Shown here in pieces: positions 1-9,333 of a stretch of 64,000 nucleotides of DNA. The DNA is from Leptospiraceae bacterium (GTDB taxonomy: Bacteria > Spirochaetota > Leptospiria > Leptospirales > Leptospiraceae), in assembly GCA_022402465.1 (NCBI GenBank), contig JAKRSH010000027.1, forward strand, positions 114,949-178,948. Reading direction: 5' to 3'. The translations under genes and the position numbers were made by a program. Each line of letters begins with the position of its first letter. Position 1 is the stretch's first letter. The notes under the pieces were generated by a model. The model was given only the letters and a program-made list of their open reading frames with translations, was not told where the DNA came from and made no database searches.

Positions 1-165
1 TTGGTTTCCACTGCTTCCTTCATTTCTATCCTTCATAATCTCCATAAGAAAAGTAAACTCTTGGAATTCTTTGCTGATCTGAGGAAAGCCACATGAAGTG
101 AAGGTATAAAATAATTGAAAATAAAATAAAAAGACTATGAATTTGTTTTTATAAGTCTTTCCCAT
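1..165 (-). CDS. N-terminal part of a putative lipoprotein (runs off the left window edge)
   Basis: Read by eye: revcomp from 165 gives MGKTYKNKFIVFLFYFQLFYTFTSCGFPQISKEFQEFTFLMEIMKDRNEGSSGNQ with no stop to base 1. Hydrophobic signal plus TSC lipobox-like site. Not in the ORF track. Confidence 0.6.
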   Translation of the reverse strand, partial: MGKTYKNKFIVFLFYFQLFYTFTSCGFPQISKEFQEFTFLMEIMKDRNEGSSGNQ

Positions 166-214
166 AACAGGGTAATTTTAAAATTTATACAAATATTTCG
201 TCAATAAAATATTA

Positions 215-652
215 TTATTTTTTCTTCATCAAGACCAATTGATTGCCTTGTTCCAAGGACTGGTCAAGAAAATAATGATCTGTAAGTTGTCTAATTAGAT
301 AAAGACCAATTCCTTCTTCTCTATAATCCGTTACATCGTATGATTTCAAATTAGAAAGTTTTGATTTAATTCCATAATCACGTAAGCGTATTTCTAATTT
401 TTCTTTAAAGAAAAGTAAATCAATAAAAATCGGCCTGTCAAATGAATCAATGTATGCATGCTTTATAATATTCAGCAGTGCTTCACCAACTATCAATCGT
501 ATATCAGCACAATCCAACAAAGAAAAACCATTTTCTCTAGCAGCATTGAAGACTAAGCTTCTAGCCATAGAAAGATATTTTGGATGAGAAGGAATTTGGA
601 GCCGGATAGAATTCGCATAATCCGGCTTTTTAGAATTTTTAAATTCCTTCAT
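215..652 (-). CDS. RsbW-like/HATPase_c_2 ATP-binding protein (anti-sigma factor kinase-like)
   Basis: 145 aa with VGEALLNIIKHAY (N-box like) and EEGIGLYLIRQLTD (G-box like); stop/start overlap with the upstream recombinase ORF. Confidence 0.7.
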   Translation of the reverse strand: MKEFKNSKKPDYANSIRLQIPSHPKYLSMARSLVFNAARENGFSLLDCADIRLIVGEALLNIIKHAYIDSFDRPIFIDLLFFKEKLEIRLRDYGIKSKLSNLKSYDVTDYREEGIGLYLIRQLTDHYFLDQSLEQGNQLVLMKKK

Positions 653-1557
653 CCTCTAGGGTGGTATTTCTTATGAATTTCCTTAAGAGTTTTATTTGCC
701 ATATGAGTGTAAATCTGTGTAGTTGAAATATCAATATGACCAAGTAACTCTTGAACAGCTTTAAGATCAGCATGATTTTCTATCAAATGAGTTGCAAAAG
801 AATGCCTCAAAGTATGTGGAGTTACTTTTTTCTTGATATCAGTTCTTTCAATATAGTGATTTAATAATCTCCATACTGACTTACGATTAATAAAAGATCC
901 TTTTTTTGAAACAAAAATATAATCACAGACTCTTTTCTTTAGAATCTCAGGTCTTGATTTGGCAAGATATTTCTTAAGTATCTCAAGGGACTTCTCACCG
1001 AAAGGAACAAGTCTTTGTCTTCCACCCTTACCTTCAACAACTATAGTCATTCCGGTTAAATCTAGATCCGTAACTTTCAGATTACAGGCTTCTGAAATTC
1101 TAAGACCAGAAGAATATAATAATTCAAAAATACATTTATCTCTTAATTCATAAATATTATCTTCTTTGATAGTATCGAATAATTCATCTATTTCTTCTTG
1201 GGTTAAATAATCAGGAATTGTTCGATTCACTTCAGGAGTTTCAATCTTTTCGGTTGGATTGAAATCAACTTGCTTTTCATCTTTTAAGAATTTGTAAAAT
1301 TGACGAATCGCTACAACTTCTCTTGCAAGAGTCTTGGCAGAAATTTTTCTTTTCTTTTCCTCTGCTAGAAATCGCATAATGTCATTGCCTTTCACTTCGA
1401 GAAAATCTATATGCTCTTTCTCAAGAAATACGGCAAACTTATTTAAATCATACCCATAAGAATGGACTGAGTTATCGGAAAGACCTTTCTCTACAGAAAG
1501 ATATTCTTGGAAATTTTGAAGTAATCTGTTTTGCGCGTTTGACAATTTGGATTCCAT
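649..1557 (-). CDS. xerD: Tyrosine recombinase XerC/XerD family
   Basis: 302 aa; SAM-like N-terminal domain, LYSSGLRISEACNL, HTLRHSFATHLIENHADLKAVQELLGHIDISTTQIYTH (R..HxLRH..GH..Y). Confidence 0.9.
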   Translation of the reverse strand: MESKLSNAQNRLLQNFQEYLSVEKGLSDNSVHSYGYDLNKFAVFLEKEHIDFLEVKGNDIMRFLAEEKKRKISAKTLAREVVAIRQFYKFLKDEKQVDFNPTEKIETPEVNRTIPDYLTQEEIDELFDTIKEDNIYELRDKCIFELLYSSGLRISEACNLKVTDLDLTGMTIVVEGKGGRQRLVPFGEKSLEILKKYLAKSRPEILKKRVCDYIFVSKKGSFINRKSVWRLLNHYIERTDIKKKVTPHTLRHSFATHLIENHADLKAVQELLGHIDISTTQIYTHMANKTLKEIHKKYHPRG

Positions 1558-1659
1558 TTTTGTTCTCTTAGGTTACTTTAAGGTTCGGACAAATGAGACA
1601 AAAAGCCGGCAAATTTTTTACTGGATGGAAAACCTTTTAAAAAAAAAGAATGCAATCTT

Positions 1660-2172
1660 ATGTACTGGATGAGATTTTTTTTATTGTCTTTATTTGCAAT
1701 TGTTCCGATCGCCTGCAATGCCGAAAGATCACTCTTTAATAAAGGCTTGGAAGAAGAAAATCAAGGCCGCTTCTCAGAAGCGATTTATTACTATGAATTA
1801 TCCCTTAAAGAGAATTCAGAATTTATAGATTCCCATAGAAGAATAGGATCCTTACTTGCTAAACATCCAGAAAGTTGGGGAGTTGCAATTTGGCATTTAG
1901 AAAAAGCCCTTGCCCAATCTCCCAAAGATAAAAATCTCAGATTAGAGTTAAGCTTGTTATATCTTGCGAATGAGAAATGGATTGATTTTGAAAAACAGCT
2001 AAGCTTTTGGAATGTCAATGGTGAGAAAGATTTTTTTCTTGGACTCAGTGCTTTGTACAATTGTGAAACAAAAACAACTAAGTTGCAAGCTTTTTCAGAT
2101 ACGATTCAAGCTATGGAATTCATTCCAGAATTTTGGAAGTCTCGATGTCAGAACAAAGCGTCTAATAATTAA
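1660..2172 (+). CDS. TPR-containing putative lipoprotein
   Basis: Signal peptide with IVPIAC lipobox-like site; TPR-like GRFSEAIYYYELSLKEN and AIWHLEKALAQSPKD. Confidence 0.6.
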   Translation: MYWMRFFLLSLFAIVPIACNAERSLFNKGLEEENQGRFSEAIYYYELSLKENSEFIDSHRRIGSLLAKHPESWGVAIWHLEKALAQSPKDKNLRLELSLLYLANEKWIDFEKQLSFWNVNGEKDFFLGLSALYNCETKTTKLQAFSDTIQAMEFIPEFWKSRCQNKASNN

Positions 2173-2190
2173 AAGAAATAAGGGAAGAAA

Positions 2191-3135
2191 ATGGCAGAAA
2201 AAATAGTAATCATCGGATCGGGACCTGCAGGACATACCGCTGCAATATACGCAGCTAGAGCGAACCTAAATCCCGTTATGTTTGAAGGATTCATGGCTGG
2301 TGGAGTTGCTGCTGGTGGGCAATTGACTACAACTACGGAAGTTGAGAATTTTCCTGGATTCCCTGAAGGTATAGACGGAACAAAATTAACCCAACTTTTT
2401 AGAGACCAATCTAAAAATTATGGAACTAAAATTTTCACACAGACTGTCACTAAGGTTGATTTCTCTAAGCGCCCTTTTAAGATTTATTGTGATGATGAAA
2501 TGACAGAAGCAGAAGCAGTAATTATTGCAACAGGAGCAACTGCCAAGAGAATGAATATCAAAGGAGAGCATGACTTCTGGCAAAGAGGGATTTCTGCCTG
2601 TGCCGTGTGTGATGGAGCTCTACCAATATTTCGAAACAAAGAACTAGCTGTAATCGGAGGCGGTGATTCGGCTGTAGAAGAAGCATCACACCTCACTAAA
2701 TTTGGCTCTAAGGTTTATTTGATTCATAGAAGAGATAAATTACGTGCATCACAAATCATGCAAAAGCGTGCAATAGAGAATCCTAAGATCGAAATTCTGT
2801 GGAACTCTGAAGTCTCGGAAGCGAAAGGAGGAGCAGGTGGTTTGCAGACGATTTCTATTAATAGCACAGTAGATAATTCTATGAGAGAACTTGCGATTGG
2901 TGGACTATTTTATGCAATAGGTCATAAGCCAAATACAGATATCTTCCAGGACTGGCTTAAGTTAGATGAAACTGGATATATAATTACTAAGCCAGGAACC
3001 ACTCAGACAAGCATAGAGGGAGTATATGCGGCGGGAGATGTACAGGATAAAATCTATCGCCAAGCAATCACAGCTGCTGGCTCAGGATGTATGGCAGCTC
3101 TTGAGGCAGAAAGATGGTTAGAAGGGCTCGAGTAA
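2191..3135 (+). CDS. trxB: Thioredoxin reductase
   Basis: [19 protein letters not shown] motif, CAVCDGALP redox motif, [13 protein letters not shown] motif, C-terminal [10 protein letters not shown]. Confidence 0.95.
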   Translation: MAEKIVIIGSGPAGHTAAIYAARANLNPVMFEGFMAGGVAAGGQLTTTTEVENFPGFPEGIDGTKLTQLFRDQSKNYGTKIFTQTVTKVDFSKRPFKIYCDDEMTEAEAVIIATGATAKRMNIKGEHDFWQRGISACAVCDGALPIFRNKELAVIGGGDSAVEEASHLTKFGSKVYLIHRRDKLRASQIMQKRAIENPKIEILWNSEVSEAKGGAGGLQTISINSTVDNSMRELAIGGLFYAIGHKPNTDIFQDWLKLDETGYIITKPGTTQTSIEGVYAAGDVQDKIYRQAITAAGSGCMAALEAERWLEGLE

Positions 3136-3151
3136 ATTATCTTTAATGGAA

Positions 3152-3186
3152 AAAGTTTTGGTTCGGTTTATATGAACCAAAACTTT
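3152..3186 (+). terminator. Hairpin terminator downstream of trxB
   Basis: Perfect 13-bp stem AAAGTTTTGGTTC / GAACCAAAACTTT with a 9-nt loop, just after the trxB stop. Confidence 0.7.
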
Positions 3187-3255
3187 GCAAGAAGTTTAAC
3201 ATCATTGTAGAATTTAGAAGTAAAACTACAATTCAGTTCAATATAAAATATAGGT

Positions 3256-3549
3256 TTATTTTCCCTCTGCTTCCTTTTTTCTTTCTTCCCCCATAGCCCA
3301 TAAGCCAAGAAACTCATTTGCCTCTATAGACTTACACATTTCGGGTTTATATAACTTCTTTACTGGAGGTTTAGGATAGATATGAATCTCATCCACATCA
3401 GGAATGGTAGTGAGCATTCTAAGGATTTTGTCTTCTCCTTCCACTTCATACATAGTATACGACATTCCCTTGGATGGTATAATTTGGCTTGTTTCTAAAT
3501 ATTTCATTCTGGATTCAATATATTGAAGAACTCTGAAAGTTTCAATCAT
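3256..3549 (-). CDS. Conserved-type hypothetical protein, 97 aa
   Basis: Coding-like composition; no domain recognised. Confidence 0.55.
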   Translation of the reverse strand: MIETFRVLQYIESRMKYLETSQIIPSKGMSYTMYEVEGEDKILRMLTTIPDVDEIHIYPKPPVKKLYKPEMCKSIEANEFLGLWAMGEERKKEAEGK

Positions 3550-4437
3550 TTCTTTTTAAAATTCTGAATCTAGTTTTGGCTCCTAAATTTCTTGAATAAT
3601 ATTAGGAAATAAGAAATTAATAATACGAAAATATAACTTGACTTTAGCTCACCTAAATATCGTTGTATGCTACAAGGTCTACTTATGTATTTGCAAGCTT
3701 ATTTTTTCTCAGAAAGCCAAGAGTATATCTAGTATTTATCATTAGCTTCATTCTATACTAACTAACATGAACAAGCATCAAAACTGGAAGTTTAATTTAT
3801 AATTTAAAACAAATTACTATTTACACTTCTTATGTTTACATTTTGGCTATTGTAGTTCTCTCTTATCAATTTCAATCTTATTGTTTTAAAAAACGTATCG
3901 ATAATACAATGAATGTACATCTTACCAAAATTGAAAATGCTAAATCTTTGGCACTACAAAGTAGTATAATATTATATAAGCTTAAATGAATTAGAATTAT
4001 TTTGCATGAATCTTTCAAATGGCTTATCTTACTTAATTCATTCAAGATATTTAACAATTTATAGAGAATACTTCTAAGGAAGCTAAATTCGAAGGGATGA
4101 GAAATTCCAAGATTCAAGCAAGAATACAAGAAATCGATGGAATCTATACTAGTACTAGTAATATTAATGATTTAAACAAAATCAATATTTCTTTTAATAT
4201 CAATATTAATTCTCTTTTAATATCTAAAGATAAGCTTTTAAATCTAAATTAGTCTTTTTATCTATAATTTCTCTACTTTCGTCTTTTACCTATTTATTGA
4301 CTAAATCCAACGAATATACCTCAATTGGAGTATAGACAAATCTCAAGATCTGGTTATAATTTAGCAATGATTTTCAATTTATTTGACTTTGTGCAGTTAA
4401 ATATAAATATTTTCCAAGACCTAGGGTTCAAAGATTT

Positions 4438-4764
4438 ATGAAACAAATTCTGAAAGAAAAACAAAAATATTTAATTAGTCTTGGATGTAGTATATTGATG
4501 AAAGATTTTTCATTTTCTTCTGAAGATGCCAAGAAAATTTTATCCGAAGCAATTACCAAGGAATTAAAACTGACCGAAAGAAACATGGATTCTTTTGATT
4601 CTGTTAGTCGAGCGGAAAGGCATAGCTTCATCCGAAGGGTAGCAAATGATATAGGTGAGCAGTTAATAGTCAGATTTAAATTTAATAAAATAGAAGTTTC
4701 AGAAAAAATTTCCAAATTTATGATAAAGATGAATGAACAAAGTCAACTTTTTAGAACAAGATGA
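4438..4764 (+). CDS. Hypothetical protein, 108 aa
   Basis: ORF overlaps the start of the next ORF by 4 bp, consistent with translational coupling. Confidence 0.55.
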   Translation: MKQILKEKQKYLISLGCSILMKDFSFSSEDAKKILSEAITKELKLTERNMDSFDSVSRAERHSFIRRVANDIGEQLIVRFKFNKIEVSEKISKFMIKMNEQSQLFRTR

Positions 4765-5726
4765 ATTATAATTTTTTCTATTTAATAAGAATTTGTAATT
4801 CTTTTATAAATTTGATTTTCTTAATTGCTGAGAGTCTTAAGTTCATATCTAAAGGGGGTATTATTTTATCTAAAACTGGGCACTGCTCTCAGTTCCGTAT
4901 AAGGATTATTTTCATTGCATTTTTCATTTCGCCTATTAGCAATTTATATTCTATCAACACAGTAATTCTCAAGAATTCAGATTCCTTACAAGGAATAGTA
5001 ATAGGTCAAAATTTAGATACACTCAAATTAAAAACAGAAACAGGTGTGATACTAAATATCCCCAAGAAAAAAATCTTAAAAGTTTTATATAAAGAAATAA
5101 CAAAAAGAGAAATTGAACAAATCAGATTCAAGGAAGAAGAGAAATTAAGAATAAACTCGGAAAAAGAAAAAGAAATTCGAAAATTAGCAGAACAAAAAAA
5201 GCTGGATGAACTAAATAAAATTAGAGAAACATACCTTTCCGAAGGAAACAAAGCTTATCCAAAAGAAAATTTAGGACCACTAAGTTCTTATAATATATAT
5301 AATGCATATCCCATTCCAATTCTAGCCTTAGCAAGTCCTGAAGCAAGCTGTGAACCTTATGCTTATTCCAGCGATTGGTACATTCTTTTTGGTATATTCC
5401 GTTTAACATCACCCGATATGGGTGAACTGCTTCCTAAGGAATCTAAATTAATTCAAATTCGATATGAAACAAGTTTTACTGATTTAGCAATTACTTTATT
5501 AGGTGGAATCGCTTTTTCATTAACTAAAAAGACTTTGTATATAGATTCATGCGAAGACAAGATTCAAAGACGTATGATTTCAGAACAAGAATTACAATTA
5601 GAAAAAGATGCAGAATCAAAAGTATTGGAAGAGTTAATGAAAGCGAAAGAGAAAGAAGAGCTAGAAGATAATATTAAACTAGAAATGGAAATCAAGAAAC
5701 TTGAAAAAATTGGCCAACCGAAATAA
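4761..5726 (+). CDS. Hypothetical protein with charged coiled-coil segments
   Basis: 321 aa; membrane/signal-like N-terminus, long K/E-rich helix (REIEQIRFKEEEKLRINSEKEKEIRKLAEQKK); overlaps the next ORF by 26 bp. Confidence 0.55.
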   Translation: MNYNFFYLIRICNSFINLIFLIAESLKFISKGGIILSKTGHCSQFRIRIIFIAFFISPISNLYSINTVILKNSDSLQGIVIGQNLDTLKLKTETGVILNIPKKKILKVLYKEITKREIEQIRFKEEEKLRINSEKEKEIRKLAEQKKLDELNKIRETYLSEGNKAYPKENLGPLSSYNIYNAYPIPILALASPEASCEPYAYSSDWYILFGIFRLTSPDMGELLPKESKLIQIRYETSFTDLAITLLGGIAFSLTKKTLYIDSCEDKIQRRMISEQELQLEKDAESKVLEELMKAKEKEELEDNIKLEMEIKKLEKIGQPK

Positions 5727-7601
5727 ACTTCATAAAGCTGTATTATGTGCATTCTTAATGAGTCATTTCATTAATTGTTATGCGAATCCAATTTTCAAAG
5801 ATACCTTAGATAAGTATTTTGAAAGTGCCAATAATATTACAAACAATCTGCTTACCTTACTTGCCTTAGGATCTGGTTTTCTTCAGGCTCCAAGGGGTGC
5901 AAAAGTAGAATTAAAATTTTCAAGAAACAATGGCACTGCTTATACAAATAACACTGTAGAAACTATTTTAGATTCTACACAAAATAATTTTAAGAAAAAT
6001 GTAATCCAAAAAACTACCAACTTTACAGATTCAGATGGTAAGGTTACCATTTATTTTAATTCATTGAATCAAACTTATAAAATCGCAATCCAAGATAATA
6101 CAGGAACACCATTGGCTCAATTGAGAATTTATATTCCGAGTGATATTGGAAGTTCTTTAAATTTAATACCTATTATAGAATTCGGTGATTTATTAGTCGA
6201 GATCATTTCAGTTTCTCCCATTGGAGGAAGTGTTCCTTCGAATTTAAATTATCCAGGATCGCCTTTTATTTTTACAATCAACACTGATATAGGTGAAATA
6301 ATTCCACTTGTTTCTGGTAGTATCAATTCCTGCCTTTCCTCCCCTGCTCTTCCTCAAGGAATGCAACTTCGACAAGATGATTGTGCTATAACTGGAGCGC
6401 CAAGCACTTTACAAAATGCTTCGACTTATAGAATTAAGGCATCAATCTTATTGGTAGCACAGAAACAGAGATAGTGATTACTGTTAATGATTCACCGCCC
6501 TCATCTTTGGTTTATTCGAGCTCGCCTTTCATTTTCACTATAAATACTTCAATTCCAGTTCAAATTCCTAGTTATATTGGAACTATAACAAATTGCATTT
6601 CAAATCCTGCTCTTCCAACAGGACTAAGCCTAAGTCCAACAGATTGTTCCATAAATGGAACACCAACTATAAATGTTAGCTCTTTAAGTTTTACAATAAC
6701 CGCTTCTAATTCATTTGGTTCAACTAGTGTAGACATCCTCATAACAGTAAATAATGTACCACCTAATAGTTTAAATTACTCTGGGACTCCATTTATTTTT
6801 ACGGAATCTCTAGCTATTTCTTCTATTCATCCAACTTATTCAGGGACTATAACTAATTGTATTTCAACACCTACACTGCCTCTTGGTCTTACCTTAAATC
6901 CTTCAACTTGTTCTATAGATGGAGTGCCAGCTGGGGTTCAAGCGAGTACGCTTTACACAATACAAGCCTCGAACGCGTTTGGATCCACTTCTTCCAATAT
7001 TCATATTGCAGTAAATATTGCCCCACCATCATCTCTTACCTATTCCTCAAGTTCTTATACATTTACACAAAATGTCACTATATCAAATCTTATACCTACA
7101 TACTCTGGCTCTGTTTCAAATTGTTCTGTAAGTCCAAGTTTACCAAGCGGTTTAAGTATAAATAGTTCCAATTGTGTTATTTCGGGAAATCCAGCAAATC
7201 TACAAATATCAACTAACTATACCATAACTGCAACTAATCCTTCTGGAAGTACACAAACATCGATTGATATAATAGTGAACGAAGCAGCACCGAATTCATT
7301 GGTATATGCAGGAACTCCATTTGTATTTACTCAAAATCTAACAATCACAGCACAAATTCCAAGCATTACTGGTACAGTTTCCTCTTGTAGTTCATCGCCA
7401 TCACTCCCAGTTGGCTTGGTTTTAAATCCTATCAATTGCACATTAAGTGGGACACCAATTAGCAGCCAAAGCAGTACTATGTATACTATCACTGCAAGCA
7501 ATACATCAGGTAGCACAAATGCACTAATTTTTATAACTATAAATATACCATCATGCTTTATCACATCTGGTGCTATATTAGATTTATGCTTATTACAATA
7601 G
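5701..7601 (+). pseudogene. Ig-like (putative He_PIG-type) repeat surface protein split by a one-base frameshift into ORFs 5701-6474 and 6474-7601
   Basis: First ORF ends ...STYRIKAS|ILLVAQKQR*. Shifting frame at ~6444 restores A-S-N-L-I-G-S-T-E-T-E-I-V-I-T-V-N-D, matching YTITASNSFGSTSVDILITVN in later repeats. Five ~85-88 aa repeats in total, each with two Cys. Confidence 0.75.
6210..7560 (+). repeat. Five tandem ~85-88 aa protein repeats (PPxSLxYxGxPFxFT...G(T/S)(I/V)xxC...PxLPxGLxLxxxxCxIxGxP...YTIxASNxxGSTxxxIxIxVN)
   Basis: Repeats aligned by eye across both ORFs; approximate boundaries. Confidence 0.8.
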
Positions 7602-7610
7602 GAGAATATT

Positions 7611-8273
7611 ATGAAAGAATTTAGGATCAAAATGCTAAAAAGCTTTTTACTTGGCTTATCCTTTGCTTTGGGTGTGGGAACAATAACAATTTATGGGGTA
7701 GCAATATCTGGAAGTATTGTAACATGGACAAGCGGACAGGCTTTAACCGCCGCAGATTTGAATACAACGATTTCCTCTTTGGTAAATACAATCGGTAATA
7801 TCCCCGACTGGACCAAAATTGGGTCAAACGCAGTTTATACGGCTGGGAATGTTGGTATAGGAACTAGCTCGCCTACGCAAAATTTACACATTTCAAATGG
7901 CACTCAATCAATAATCAATGTTACTGGCGGCTCTGGTGTCAGCCACTATGGTTCAAATTCCACAGGAGCTTTTTTAACAACAGAATCAGCTATTCCATTT
8001 CAATTTTTTACAAACCAAAATGAACAAATGAGAATTGATAGCCTGGGAAATGTAGGAATTGGAAGACAAAATCCAACTAAGAAATTGGATGTTGCTGGAG
8101 AAATTAGAGCAAGCTCTTTAATGTTAATGGTTGATCAATCTACGATAACATATGCAGCTAGAATTTTTGTTTCTTCGACTGGAAGCTGTGGATCACCTGC
8201 TACCTACCAGCAAATAGGTTCCATAGCAGGAATTGGAGTATTGTGTTGGGGAGAAGTGGTAAGCTATCCTTAA
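7611..8273 (+). CDS. Phage tail-fibre-like/surface protein
   Basis: Signal-like N-terminus; NVGIGTSSPTQNLHISNG and NVGIGRQNPTKKLDVAGEIRASS, motifs typical of tail fibre/S74-type stalks; no C-terminal S74 chaperone recognised. Confidence 0.6.
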   Translation: MKEFRIKMLKSFLLGLSFALGVGTITIYGVAISGSIVTWTSGQALTAADLNTTISSLVNTIGNIPDWTKIGSNAVYTAGNVGIGTSSPTQNLHISNGTQSIINVTGGSGVSHYGSNSTGAFLTTESAIPFQFFTNQNEQMRIDSLGNVGIGRQNPTKKLDVAGEIRASSLMLMVDQSTITYAARIFVSSTGSCGSPATYQQIGSIAGIGVLCWGEVVSYP

Positions 8274-8496
8274 AATTAATGTACTTATTTTAATAAAATG
8301 AAAAAAAATCGACTAGCCTACTTACTATTTTAAAGAAATTTGAAAATAGATAGATTGTTAAAGTTTTACATAAGCTTATTTTGTCATAATATGTATTAAT
8401 TTTATATTATATATTATAAATACATTATTAATTCGAAAAAATGCATTAATTTCAGGAATTAATTTAGAATTGTAAAATTTTTCTTGAAAAAATTAT

Positions 8497-8523
8497 ACAT
8501 ATACCGTTAAATACGGTATATGT
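8497..8523. promoter_or_regulatory. Perfect inverted repeat, candidate operator or RNA hairpin
   Basis: ACATATACCGT-TAAAT-ACGGTATATGT: two perfect 11-bp arms, 5-nt spacer, ending 14 bp before the ATG of a small ORF. Confidence 0.6.
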
Positions 8524-8537
8524 GGGAGAATAGAAAG

Positions 8538-8666
8538 ATGGAAAATATTTGGACAGAACTATTACTTGAAATTTCGGATTTACCTACTTATGATATGAAA
8601 GCCTTCCTTATGTATTTCTTTGAGTCCAAAGAAGATTCAGAAATAATCATGTCCGCCTTATATTAA
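8538..8666 (+). CDS. Small ORF, 42 aa (MENIWTELLLEISDLPTYDMKAFLMYFFESKEDSEIIMSALY)
   Basis: ATG preceded by purine-rich GGGAGAATAGAAAG; translated by eye; below the ORF-track length cutoff. Confidence 0.45.
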   Translation: MENIWTELLLEISDLPTYDMKAFLMYFFESKEDSEIIMSALY

Positions 8667-8687
8667 TAAAAAAGACCAAGCCCTAAA

Positions 8688-9290
8688 TCAAGCAGGTGGT
8701 CTTGTAGATAAGAGGTTCTCGTTTCCATAATGCTTATTCAAAATCTCTACCCACAAAGGATTTTCCATAACAGGATAAGCATTTCTAAATCTTAACCAAT
8801 CTAAAATAGTTAAAAGATTTAATTCAGATAATCCCATCTTCTCTTCTTTTGAAAAATAAATTCCATCTAATTCAGATTGAATCCAATTCAAGATAGAAGT
8901 CACTCGATTGGACTGTTTTAATAAGTATGGAACATCTTCTGGCTTCAGACCATCATTCTTAAGATAAAAGACATTGATTGCTGATTCGACAGCTGTGTCT
9001 ATGGCATGAATGATATTGGACTCTCTCCATTTTTCTTTACCACTTGGAATTCGTAGGCTTCCCGTTCCGAAATTCTCAAACAAATAAGAAATGATTACAT
9101 GGCTATCCCATAATTTCATTCCATTTTCAAATTCGACATAAGGAACTTTCCAAAGTGGATTCTTAGTTCGCATTTCTGCCTGACCAGCTTCAGTAAGAGT
9201 ATCAACTAAGGTATAATTTAATTTCAATTCTTTAATTATGAATCGAACTCTTCTAACGAAAGGTGAAGTGAGACTTCCATATAATTTCAT
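8688..9290 (-). CDS. Glutathione S-transferase family protein
   Basis: MKLYGSLTSPFVRRVRFIIKELKLNYTLVD... NPLWKVPYVEFENGMKLWDSHVIISYL: GST N-terminal thioredoxin fold. Confidence 0.85.
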   Translation of the reverse strand: MKLYGSLTSPFVRRVRFIIKELKLNYTLVDTLTEAGQAEMRTKNPLWKVPYVEFENGMKLWDSHVIISYLFENFGTGSLRIPSGKEKWRESNIIHAIDTAVESAINVFYLKNDGLKPEDVPYLLKQSNRVTSILNWIQSELDGIYFSKEEKMGLSELNLLTILDWLRFRNAYPVMENPLWVEILNKHYGNENLLSTRPPA

Positions 9291-9333
9291 AAATCATATA
9301 AGAAAAAGATAAGTTATTTTTGTCTAAAAGAAA

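Noticed and set aside
3878-4129. 83-aa minus-strand ORF in the AT-rich gap
   Set aside because: Low-complexity I/L/S-rich translation, no start context; opposite strand reads equally well.
6857-7165. 102-aa + strand ORF inside the Ig-repeat gene
   Set aside because: Alternate frame of a repeat-containing coding region; Y/S-rich noise.
8688-9290. Possible parent of the GST remnant at 38012
   Set aside because: N-terminal sequences differ clearly (MKLYGSLTSPFVRRV versus RLYYWPNLQGRGEF), so they are not recent duplicates.
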